A stretch of DNA of 64,000 nucleotides from Acanthaster planci. Its lineage: Eukaryota; Echinodermata; Asteroidea; Valvatida; Acanthasteridae. Positions 1 through 10,682 of this stretch are shown here, one piece after another; position 1 is the first letter of the stretch, and each line of letters begins with the position of its first letter. The stretch is from positions 1,638,031 to 1,702,030 of the forward strand of contig NW_019091363.1 of the NCBI RefSeq assembly GCF_001949145.1, in the 5' to 3' direction. The position numbers were made by a program, and so were the translations under genes. Below the pieces are notes generated by a model that worked only from the letters and a program-made list of their open reading frames with translations, searched no databases and was not told the DNA's origin.

Positions 1-835
1 TTTAAGTTGAAACGCACAATTGCAACATTCGCGTTATTAGATTTGCCGCGCCGAGACATGCACGGGTAAACCTAGGTCCGAGTTCCTTCCACTTGGCCCC
101 GATTATTTTGACTAATTTGCCATTTCGGGTTAACTTTGCCCGGCCGAACTGGGTTAATTGGTGTGTTGCAAAGGGGCAGGGTGGAAGTCTTCTTGGCCGC
201 GCAGAGGCCGCGTGTGTCCAGCGCTGTTTTCGGTCGGGCTGATTTTGCTCAATTTCCCCGGACCTCCTTGGACGTGTCAGGTGCAATTTCCTGCCTTCCC
301 CAAAGGATGGGAACCTGTCTGGGACGGAGAATTAGCCCATTCTTGGGTTTATGTGGTGGAAAACAATTGTGGCAAATTCAACAAGCAATATCGGGGCGGA
401 GCAATACTCCCTCCGGTCGGTGGAGCTTGCAGCATTTTTGGATTTCGTCGAGTGTAGTCAGTTAACAAGACGCGTGAGAGACCCGATATTTGAGGCGTTT
501 GGATCTTTCACACAATCCCTACGAATGTTTCTATGTCACGTGGTTGATCCATGCTTGGATGTAAATTTGTACCTTGTTCTGTATAAACCAAGGGATGGCA
601 GATCGTTCCTGCTGTTAACTAAAGATTTAATGGAATGTAGGTGTCGATCCACAGGGTCTCGTCGTTGAACGTTTTGTCAATCATATTTGATGAAGACTTC
701 AAATATTGCCCTGTAAAATTATCCAATTCCAGGCATAAAATCCGTTGTTCCAAGGTACGTGAATTTGTCTAAGCCCTATGACGAACACATGACCGCCCTG
801 GGTAACGCAGGATTGAAAACTGGTGATGATTCGCA
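1..835. other. Non-coding, nothing assignable
   Basis: Short overlapping open frames occur on both strands, but none has a recognisable domain, splice-site framing or coding-like composition. I see no repeat structure here that I can name. Confidence 0.5.
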
Positions 836-1118
836 CGTTTCAATTTTCAACCCTGTGCCAACCCTACCTAAACCTCGAGATAGACTTCAACCTAGGTTGA
901 ACTCAACCCTGCTCCGGACCAGGGTTGAGATTTTTCAACCCGGGTCGAAAATCGCACATGCTCCTCTTTTGGTTGAACTCACCCCCATTAAAAGCTTAGT
1001 TTGCACAAAACAATTATTATAGGGTGAAACAATTCCGGTTTGAACACATGGTTGAAAAATCAAATTTCCAACCCAGGGCGGTCTTGGGCTCGCCCAGGGT
1101 TGAGTTCCCGGGTTGAGA
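836..1118. repeat. Palindromic CAACC/GGTTG-rich tract
   Basis: The motif CAACC or its complement GGTTG recurs many times. It forms nested palindromes: TCAACCTAGGTTGA at 887-900; a hairpin with perfect 10-base arms CTCAACCCTG (902-911) and CAGGGTTGAG (920-929) around an 8-base loop; and an imperfect palindrome around ACCCGGGT near 936-947. Further copies lie at 1060-1118. The structure resembles the ends of a fold-back DNA element, but no clean element boundary or target duplication is visible. Confidence 0.5.
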
Positions 1119-1237
1119 GACTGTGGGATGGGAAAGTGTGAAACACCTGCCTGTAGGCCCTAATATTGCGTACAATCATGTTGGAGCACCCATCAGTTAA
1201 CGTTTTTCCAAACTTTGCATCACTTTCAGGGGCGTTA

Positions 1238-1510
1238 ACTTGGTGCAGTGGCGCTTCTATGCGCCTTTCTACTTCTGTGACCACCCTAGTTCGAATCCCG
1301 CGGATGTGGATGGGGGTTTTCAAGTTGATTGCGCCGGTCTTCCCTGAAATAATTTTTTTTCCCGGGGATTTTTCTCTTCCATCTCTCGTTAAATTTGAAC
1401 TTTATTTTTTCCACTTTCCCAGATTTCTTTCCATTCTGTCGAGATACAGTGACCATGCACTTTTGGGCGTAACCCCTGGTTCCATTCCCAGAACGATTTG
1501 AACTGAATAA
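1238..1510 (+). repeat. Probable tRNA-derived SINE
   Basis: An A-box-like sequence TGGTGCAGTGG (1241-1251) and a B-box-like sequence AGTTCGAATCC (1288-1298) are spaced as in a tRNA-type Pol III promoter. The 3' flank runs into GGATGTGGATGGGGGTTTT and a T/C-rich body, which is typical of marine-invertebrate SINEs. No full cloverleaf can be drawn, so this is read as an old, diverged SINE rather than a tRNA gene. The 3' end is approximate. Confidence 0.5.
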
Positions 1511-4139
1511 ACAAACACTTTAATTCATGTATACAGCCAGAGCTGCCAATGAAAAATTGTTGCGGGATATTTTTGATTCAAATGTTGAATGCGAATGATT
1601 GAAAGATGCTTCTTGAGTTGTCAGACGAATTCCTAATAAGAGTGTTTGTACCCCTTTGATGGGATGCCGACTGATTCAAACGATGCCCGGCGAACGCTCA
1701 CAGCCCGGAAAGAACGGTGGCAGCGGAGATCGGCATAAACACCATCTATCAAACGCGGCTCGAAACTGTTGATCACAGAGTGCTGGAGACGCGTTGTCTA
1801 CTGCAGGCAAAACTGGTCAAAATATGAAACCTGCGGACGATGAAAGATCGGTGGGGAGAAATGCTTTTGTCCTGTCCGTGCGATTAAGACATCGATGCGT
1901 AAGCCATAGGGTACCGCAGTGGTGGCTCCCGACAAAATGTCTACACATAAACTTGGATTATGCTCAATTCAGAAGTAGAAATTGTGACTGTTGACTTACT
2001 TCTTGACTTATTCAATTTGGGATATATCGTCTACCCAGGGGGTCGTTTACGGAGAGTTGTTTAGGGCCGATAATCCGCTTGTTTGGGCACTTGACACGTC
2101 GGTTCAAGCAGAATGAGTCATTTGTGCCTATGCTTTGTCACATTATGTTATACTCTATACAGAAAATGAAGTGCACCAGTTTTTCTTCATGAAAGGTGCT
2201 GACTGGGTCATCTTTTCATCAGATTCTGACATGCATCCTTTCTTTGTACATGTATTTGGCGCTATGGACAATCGCACAACGAGAAAAGATAGACGGCACC
2301 GGCGCCACGAGGCCCAGCGGCGTATGCGCACCCGCAGTAGGATAGGCAACTTCCCACCCCCCCGGCTTTAAACACAATGGAAGACAGTCTTAACTTCTGT
2401 CATTTAATAAAGCGAGACTAGCTGTTTATTTTAACCCAGTGAAGACCTTAAACCGACGAGCACATACACGTTTGTTTGAACGTGTTTGACACAAACATAA
2501 ATGCGACTGGAATTCCAACAAGCGATTGAACTATAGGGTCTACTCGATTTTCTGGATTCCGAAATTCCTTCCTTCGACTATCATGCAAAACCAGCACATC
2601 ATTATGGTGTGGTTGTATACACAGTTACATTACTTTTAAACGATCCAAATCCACGTATTTTCAATTCGTAGAGAACGCCCCAAAGGGCATACCATGGCGT
2701 CATGTACGTTTAAATTGGCCTAAATTATTTCCCAACTACTGCCGCTGGGAGGGTTGTAACGGTTAACATCAACTGCGCACTTTCCGCTTTGCATGTCAAG
2801 TCAATTTGCACCCTGGACACTTTCACGGCGTTTGATCGAATGTAACAGCACCTGAGGATCAGGAAAAAAAAGATATCGAGATCAATCCTGCTTGATTGGA
2901 CGGATTAGTCATACATTTCGCGACTTTCTTGGCAGTTGATTTGATCATGACTTGATCCACCTTAAACCCAAGTGGTACTGTTATTGTCGTTATACAAACG
3001 GTGGTGTGTACGCAATCAGGGTCCGCATATTGCAATGTTAGATACAGCCTACGTGTAAGTTAGTGGATTTGGGCACCAAATCTGTTCAGATTACACATTA
3101 CCATTGGTTTACTTGTGTTCAATTGCTGATTGAGTGGTGCCAAAAATATCCAATAAACTAACACAGGGTGCTTTTGCCATTGTTAAACAACTGCAGCCAA
3201 AGGCGTTCAGTATACACCGTGGGAATGTTGGTCACGCGATCTAATTCGCTTTTCGTTTTTTTGGGGGGGGGGATTACTGTGCGGTGCTCAAGAATATTGG
3301 CGCAAATTTTCGACACATTTTGGATGGCAAAGTTAACACATTTTCCATAGGAAAACTCTTTTCCAGTTTTGCGTTAAGACTTTCGGATTTATGTAACATT
3401 TTGCGTGGACGAAATACGAAGATAGATGTGTCACCAGCTTTGAGATTGACATCAGCTTATGCAGGGGAAGTTGGGTGTTCAAGTTGAGCGAAATTGCTGT
3501 TATTGACAGATGCTGTGTACGTACATGTACGTGTACACCGTACCATGTACAAGTACAGACCCTGGCCCGGATGGCAGGTACATGTACTGTACCAGCAAGG
3601 CGTCTCTTTATGAGACGATCTTGAGAATTGAGGTCCTCTGCATGTCTACTTCGTCACCACAGGTGTCCCGTAATCAAACTTGAAACACAAGATGGGAGCC
3701 CCTGGCATATTTCACCAAAAATACGCATGCGCCCTTGAACCCATAAACAGGCATGGCAACTGACCTGTTGGCGATAGGACAAAAAATAATGTCATATAAG
3801 GGTTGTGACTCTTGGAATGTGGTCAATCCTTCAGCGACGGACTGGAATAGTCCTATTTTTATGCACACCCGACACTTTGGGTACGGTCCACTTATTCAAG
3901 CCATGTTGAAAATAGTGTAAAATCAGCACTGTTGAGCGCCCAATAACATGCATACCAACGTCCCTGAGATTTGTGAAATGCAAATTAAATTATTGTCTGG
4001 TCCTAATCTTTCAATTTCTTTTAAAATCTTTTGTGGGTTAGCCCCTTACATTTTTAATTATTCCCTGAACACAAAATCACCCCCCGAAAAATTGATTTTC
4101 TCCTAAGTCTGATTGCAGCCATTTTTCAAGTGGCAACCT
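1511..4139. other. Non-coding up to the assembly gap
   Basis: No gene is recognised. The stretch contains a 10-base G run at 3263-3272 and a GTAC-rich palindromic patch at about 3515-3600, annotated separately. All open frames are short and lack domain or splice support. Confidence 0.5.
3515..3600. repeat. GTAC/TACATGTA-rich palindromic patch
   Basis: Short self-complementary words (GTAC, TACATGTAC, GTACGTAC) recur, including ACGTACATGTACGTGTAC and GGTACATGTACTGTACC. The patch could be a simple-sequence palindrome or a binding-site cluster. Nothing shows which. Confidence 0.4.
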
Positions 4140-4249
4140 NNNNNNNNNNNNNNNNNNNNNNNNNNNNNNNNNNNNNNNNNNNNNNNNNNNNNNNNNNNNN
4201 NNNNNNNNNNNNNNNNNNNNNNNNNNNNNNNNNNNNNNNNNNNNNNNNN
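4140..4249. other. Assembly gap (110 N)
   Basis: A run of N occupies this interval. The short open frames that cross it are meaningless. Confidence 0.99.
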
Positions 4250-7200
4250 AATCTCACCATTTGGGGGGCCGCACAATCTCCTTTTTCAAAAGATACTGTG
4301 GGAGGCACTTTTAATGCTAAAGAGCTGGCCAGAAATTCTCACTTGAATTAGTAGGCTGCACCCTCCGTGGATTGTTGGTGCTGTGCAATGGCATTACAGA
4401 CAAGCAGGGTGACTTGGAGAGTTTGGACGCGCCACTCTGTCTGCACTCTGGCAAATGCTGTTAAAGTACTGTAATTTTCAATTTGCAAGAGCTTTTTATC
4501 CCACTCCGTTTTGTTATGCTGTTTTCATGCAAAGATTAATTATCGATCATGATCGTGTACAGACCGTATGGGACTTGTCAAGAACAAATCGCAGTCCTTA
4601 ACAGGAAACAAAAGAGATTAACATACGTCCGCAATCCTACAATAAAACCAAAGTTTGTGTTCACCCGATTTCCTATATTAGCCTATAGCTTCGTGTTGCC
4701 AGATGATAGTCCCATAATCTACAGCTTTACGACAGAAACCGCCCTCAGTTGACCATACTGAAGAAGTTGATTTTAAAATCCCACAATCAGGGAGGAAGAA
4801 CGGGTGCACTGGACCTCCTTCAGATGCAGAGCAGGCCTGCTCCCCGGCGAGTGTCCCCTTTGAAATTTGGAAGTGTAACAGTACCCAACCTACAAGCCGC
4901 GGGCCATCGGCATTGTTTATTCGGTATCCCCCCCCCTCCTGAAATTATGTGTGCGCCCCGGGTGCCCCTCCAAATTTCCCCGAGGTACGTCACTGCTGCC
5001 AGCTAGTCTATAGAGTATTTCCCAACCGACTTAATTAGGGCCTTTTATCAGTAATTCTGGTCGAAGAATCGAATCTCAGATTTGCTTGAGGTCTCCACAT
5101 AACAGTTTTGTGGCCACTTTGGACAGTTTCGCTTCGCAACCCATGAAGGAGCATCAATGGGCGCCATCGCTGCATCAAGGTCTCCTTTCCAAAGAGTTTC
5201 ATTTGCAGTGTGAGTCCTTTGCTGGGAAGGCGGCGACTTATTACGGGGTGTCTGCCATACCAAACACGTACTCCCTTCAAAAAATAATTTGGCAATTACC
5301 GTCCATCGGCTCGTGAATTAGATGGAAATTTTGTGGGTCGATTCTTCTTCTTGTCAACAGGCCTAAAGAAACCTGTGAAAACAGTGGCTCGATTAGTCGC
5401 GAGGAGTTGCCCTGAAATTTTCATTATCGCATAAATGGCCCTGCGGAATGTCACCGAAGTGGAACCGGTGAATTCGAGCGCGGGGAGGCGTGCCTTGTCA
5501 ACAACCTGTCCGGCAAGTCAACGCTGGCTGCCCCTCAACAATCAAGCTGCTCGTGGGTCAGTCGTCAATTTTCTTCGCTTCCTCTCAAGCTTGTCCGTGA
5601 AATCAAGGAGTGTAGCCAGGCTCCTGTGTCCTCTGTTCTTTCAGCCGACCCCGTGTAGCCACTTTTATTCCCTCTTTTTTTGTCCCTGGGGCCTCTTTTC
5701 ATTCTGTGACCTTGTCTCGACCTTTATCCTGGAAAACGTCAGAGCATTGACCTGTCACTGTCGTTACTGTTGCAATATTCTGAGCTTGTTCAAAGGGTTG
5801 GATGAAAGGCAAAAACTTTGATAAGCTTAAAGAGCAAGTTAAAACTCGAAATTCATGAAGGAACTTAATTTACTGCTCTTCAACTCTGAAACTAATTGAC
5901 ATCCCATTCGGTTAATCTGCTTGAAAACTTCCCTTTCTGCCAAACATTTATAATTGTTCATGCTTCTCCCGACAAATAAGCCACTGGTACTGTGATGTCA
6001 TTTCATGGATCCAGACACTGTTCATTCAGGGGGGGGGTCGCTGTGCAAAGGGTGTGCCCAAACTTCGCTCATTGAAAATACCAGGGAAAAAACATTGTTC
6101 ATTACAGGCCTGCGATCATTATTGAAAGAACAACGGATCACCAATAAGAAGAAAAGAACATTTTAGACAGCATAATATCCAAATTCAGGAAACTGTTTTT
6201 GAGGTGGTCTGACGCGGCTGGATTGGATTGTCCATATCTTACAGGACCAGAGCGGTGATTTACTAACCGTTATTGCGATTAAGTTTCAGTCGCACATTTC
6301 ATGGAAGTGTGCATGTATGAAAAAAAAAAGAATAGTCCGGTTCGTCTTCATTTGAAAAACCGTCTCTCCGATGCATTCTACTCCCTTTGGCACTTTACAA
6401 GACCGACTTCAGCTGAGGTTTGAAGGACACCCACAATTTTTCATTTGACACTTTCGGACAATATAGGTCTAGTTCGTTGGCGGATTTTCAGAAAATGAGT
6501 CGTACTCGTCCGCGATCTAATCGATCTCGTCTTTGTGCACAGAAGCATGCTGACAAACTGCTAGGAAAAAAATGCAGAAGCCCTAGCACTTTGACTGTCC
6601 CAAGCTATTCTCCACCGCCTTTCACATAAAAACTCAAAGGACAGGTCGATTTTGAAATTTGACAGAAAGATATTTCACCCATTGTGAAAAATCTCTGTCC
6701 TTGCCTGAGGCAAAATACCTCCTCCATAAAACTGTTTTAAGAGTGTGTTTTGAAAATGAATTTATTTCTCGTTCTGCTCTAGTAAGTGCCGCAAATCGGC
6801 GAAAATTAACAAGCGATGGGCATTATCGCAGAAGTTTTGCTTTCATTATTAAACTGTCAACACTAACACCGCTGTCCTTCATACGTAGATAAAACTATTG
6901 CATGATGGAGTGTAATATTTAGTGTTCATAGATAACGTGTATTTTGTTGCGGTTGACATTAAACACAGTGACAAAACAGGTATACAGTAAAGTGGAATAT
7001 TTCACGAATCTCTGACGTTGTTCGGTCCTATTGGTGGGTTTAGTACTCACCGATGAGGGCGCTCCTGACCGACAAAAAATCCAAGCTCTTTATGCGCGTT
7101 GTTTTTCTTGCGCCCTCCCCATGCATGCACCAACGCACAAGGTTTGACAAACAAACTGTCGCACGTACCGGTAGCTAGCTCTCCCCGACTAGGCATGTGT

Positions 7201-7260
7201 TGTTGAAAAACTGAACTGGTGAACTGGTTCCCGTCCTGTACGTAGTCTCCTACGAACGCA
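4250..7260. other. Non-coding, nothing assignable
   Basis: There are only short unsupported open frames. The longest (5435-5821, plus) reads as serine-, leucine- and cysteine-rich sequence from a C/T-rich tract and shows no domain. A C run lies at 4928-4936. Confidence 0.5.
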
Positions 7261-7262
7261 GA

Positions 7263-7325
7263 GATCGGTAGCGCAGCGGGTAAGGTTATGTATCGTATGT
7301 GAGGAAACGAAGCCCGCACAATGCA
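7263..7325 (+). pseudogene. tRNA-like sequence, decayed
   Basis: TAGCGCAGCGG at 7269-7279 matches the eukaryotic A-box consensus at all positions. A degenerate B box follows at about 7304-7314, around GAAACGAAGCC, with three mismatches. The spacing fits a tRNA or SINE head, but the T arm is not intact, so this is not a functional tRNA gene. Confidence 0.4.
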
Positions 7326-7539
7326 CAAATCAAACAGGAGCTGATAGAATATGTCGCTTTTTCTTCTTTGTTACCGAAAATAACTTCACTCTATAATGTC
7401 TTTTTATCCAAAATTTAACAAAATAACCATTGATTTGAAATAAATTGCCGTAAAATAATTTATCGATGATATTCGTTGAAAGAATAAACTTCCATCAAAA
7501 GAGGATGAACAGTGATAGTCACTTGTGTATTATTCACCT

Positions 7540-7770
7540 CCTGGGGGAAGCGTAACGGTTCTTTCCTCGCTTTGCACTAATGAGGCCCGAGTTCGAGTCC
7601 CGGCTTGGCCCAGGCTTTAAGTGCATTTGGTTTCCAGTCCATACTCGCTCTCGGAGGTTTTCTCTGGGTACTCCGGTTTCCTCCTGCCTCTAAAACTGGA
7701 TCTTCTTCCTAACTCTGTAATGTGATGCTGATTAACAAAGATTAAGTATAAACGTACAGTTATTGGTGCA
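7540..7770 (+). repeat. tRNA-derived SINE
   Basis: The head has an A-box-like AAGCGTAACGG (7548-7558) and a B-box-like AGTTCGAGTCC (7590-7600). Downstream lies the block CTCGGAGGTTTTCTCTGGG followed by TACTCCGGTTTCCTCC (about 7650-7684). From memory this block resembles a conserved central domain shared by SINEs of many marine animals, possibly the MetaSINE group. The tail is AT-rich and ends near 7770. The sequence is clearly diverged and no flanking target duplication could be defined. Confidence 0.65.
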
Positions 7771-9140
7771 AATAGCTTGAGTAGCTGAAAGCGCCATCAA
7801 TACAAAACAATAACAACCACCTCACTACTTGAACGTATCAGAGCATTGCTGTTGGCTTGATGAAAGTTACGATATTCAGCATCCAATTGACAGGGCTAAT
7901 CGCACACGTTAAACCGCCGCGCAGCTAGCATGTGGTCCCTATGTAATGACGGGAACCAGTCCAACCGAACGGGCTTATTGGGGAAGACTTTGACGGTCCA
8001 GGATTAATTGTGGATGGATTTCTTGCTGCATGAGCATCAAACCGGATGACATGAGACCAAACACTTGAGCTCTTTTTCGTTTCGGTCCAATCGTTAACGG
8101 GCCTGCAGATATTTTTGCATGGCCAACAAGGATGACGAAACCTGTTAGCTCTGAGGGCGGGGGGGGGCGGAGTCCGTGCACGTGTTCTAATAATACATTA
8201 CACTCGGGAAACTGCTGTTGCAATATACATGTAGGTCAGAATAGACAGAAAAGTCGGGACCATGCGTTCGGTGTGCACAGTGTGCTTGCCATTTCTTCAC
8301 GGGCTTCCCGATTCGGCTTATTTAATCATTCAACCGGGGTCGTTTCCCACCAGCGATATTAGGGGTCGTCTATTTTTTACGAGCTTACAAAGCTTACTCT
8401 TTTTCTGGACCCCCTCCTCCATTCAGCTAACAGACAAAGAAGAAAAAGAGATGATTTATTAGTATTATTTTTCATATTTTGTGAAACCGTACCGGACATG
8501 CCAAACCCTTGGTCTACAGTTTACATACACACTTGAAAATGATGAGAAAATGGATGGCCCCATGGCATAACAGGTGAGAATTGATGATGGCAACTTGTCT
8601 GTGGACCGACTTTACAACCAATACGAGCGTTATATTGTGTCAAGAGGGGGAAAAAGTACACTAACTGATAACCAACACGTCTCGCAAAGCCTTCAGGTGT
8701 AATTCATCAATCCGTATTAGGCCTATTGGCATTACAGCTTCGCACGCAAAGCATCGGTGATGGTAGTCCTACTTGAAGTTGAAGGAAATAAAATCTCGGC
8801 TTATATAAAGAACTAAAGTACCAAGTTGCTGTTAACTGTTGCAGGTTTTCATGCCTTTATCGAAACATAAAGGAAAGCCTTCCATTGTGGAAGGTTATGC
8901 TGGCACATTTTATGAGATGGCAACACAGTATTTCTTTTTTCAAACGATGGTAAAAAAAGTGCAATTTTGCGAAAGAGCGCGAACCAGAAGCACTTTGAAA
9001 TGTCCTGATGTGTCTGCCAGTGTCTACAATGAAGCAAGAGTTCATTACAGATTGATTTAATTTTTGATGATGAATAATTAAAATTTTGTGGTTTGTTGTA
9101 TCTAAATGTTGGAAGCAACATTTGAAAAATGATAGTGAGG
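7771..9140. other. Non-coding, nothing assignable
   Basis: Short frames on both strands have no domain or splice support. A G-rich patch lies at about 8155-8170. Confidence 0.5.
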
Positions 9141-9412
9141 CAGGTTACATTGAATGAGGCACTCATCATGCTTCAGGGAGCAAGGCCAACATGGTTTCCT
9201 TGTGAATGCAGTCTATTGCATCAAACGGCCAGGTTACATTGAATGACATAGCATGAGGGAGCACGGGCCAATATGGTTTCCTTGTGAATGCAGTCTATTG
9301 CATCAAACGGCCAGGGTTCAAAATGAAAGACATAGCATGAGGGAGCACGGGCCAATATGGTTTCCTTGTGAATGCAGTCTATTGCATCAAACGGCCAGGG
9401 TTCAAAATGAGC
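9141..9412 (+). repeat. Tandem repeat, three units of 82-89 bp
   Basis: The core GGTTTCCTTGTGAATGCAGT is repeated with starts one base after 9192, 9274 and 9358, followed each time by CTATTGCATCAAACGGCCAGG. The first unit is the most diverged. Units two and three are nearly identical and 84 bp apart, so a short open frame (9253-9459) carries the peptide unit MREHGPIWFPCECSLLHQTA twice. The frame is probably a by-product of an 84-bp period divisible by three. No transcript signal supports coding. Confidence 0.85.
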
Positions 9413-10093
9413 GCCTTTGTGAGAAACCGACCGTACTGCTCCCCCCCCCCAGGAATTAAACGGTTTTCTTAGCAGTTTTCCCCGTATAAAATAGTTTGGC
9501 GTTTATTGGCTTTGATACAGTTAATTTCCCGCAACTCTCCCGGCAGATTCGGGAGGTGGGTTCAAGGACAGGGTATCATGCCCTTTTCCTCCCGGCTTCA
9601 GACTGCACTGTGGAATGTTGGCTTGTTTTCCAATAGTTAAATTTGCAAACTCATGTCGTTATGGTAGACTGAACGACGTGGACTTGAATTGTGCTAGATA
9701 CAAATCAGAAGCAAAGCATTTCGATTCCTTTTTCTTTTCTTTCTCTTCACATTTTTTCAGGTCAACAGTGTAGCTTTACTTTTTTCCCATGTGTTTTTTA
9801 CGCTCTCATTTGCTCTACCTTTTCAAACTTGTAATAATAACATTGCATAGTTATTTACACTTTTCCATTTTCAGCATGGCGCCTTACCGTATCGTGTATG
9901 CAGATCACCAAGCCAGTCGCCTAATTAGCAGGTACAAACGATCCAACAAACGACTTACGAAACGACCATTCTGTTGCATTTAGCAGTTGCTTTAAATTCA
10001 CTGACAACTTGGCCGTTTCGAGGCAGACACATGCTGTAACTTGATCAGTTTCATTCTGTAGGAACAGATGTGGCTCAGTGTTGATTAGAATTG
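9413..10093. other. Non-coding; one weak mini-exon signal
   Basis: Contains a C10 run at 9441-9450 and one exon-like segment at 9875-9931 (separate entry). Otherwise nothing can be assigned. Confidence 0.45.
9875..9931 (+). CDS. Possible small first coding exon, weak
   Basis: A pyrimidine-rich stretch ending TTTTCCATTTTCAG precedes CATGGCG, a good start context. The frame then reads MAPYRIVYADHQASRLISR up to TTAGCAG, followed by GTACAA as a possible donor. The peptide is too short to identify and no partner exon is evident, so chance is quite possible. Confidence 0.15.
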
Positions 10094-10682
10094 CTAGCAT
10101 CCATGAAATGAATTTTTCTTAGAAGCAATATTTGTGAATCTCTTTAACCTTCTTCAATGTATGAAGACTGTTTGAAGTCTTTTCTTGCCTTACGTGAACT
10201 GCAAAGTGCACTTTTTAAACATTCAAAATTGACCAAGAATTTCCGGACAAGTGAGGGCGCTTTTGCTTCGATGTGAATCCAGGAAGACATGGTTCAATTT
10301 GCATGTTTTCATGTTCAAATTGGGGTCTCCGAATTGTTATCTGAAAACATTTCTGTGGACAGGTTGCTTGCTGGCTTGTTGCCATACACTTACACGACAA
10401 TAAATTGCTACAGGAAATGAAATCTACGATAGCTGTTTTTGAAAAATCTAGAATTTTGTGTGTGTGTGCACAAATAAGTGCAGCATTGAGATTCAGTGCA
10501 TTGGATGGCATCATCGTTTTGCTCATGAATATGCAAATCTACATTAGCATAAAAAACAAAAATGCTCTAAAAATGGGTTAAAAATGCAGAACAAAAATTT
10601 TAAATAAGGTTAATTGAAACCCCAATGTACAATTTTCTAGGGTTTTTTGGTTAAATATTTCTATTTCATGGTCCCTTTGAAG
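10094..10682 (+). mobile_element. MITE-like DNA element, copy A
   Basis: This roughly 590-bp segment aligns over its whole length, in reverse complement, with 36171-36737, with clear identity and small indels. Its ends (around CCATGAAATGAATTTTT at left and CTATTTCATGGTCCCTTTG at right) are inverted with respect to each other, as in a terminal-inverted-repeat element. It encodes no transposase, so it would be non-autonomous. Copy A has decayed ends and its outer boundary is approximate. An octamer-like core ATGAATATGCAAAT followed by ATTAGCAT lies at 10526-10551. Confidence 0.75.

Noticed and set aside
4113-4351. Frames running through the N tract
   Set aside because: They exist only because undefined codons are not read as stops.
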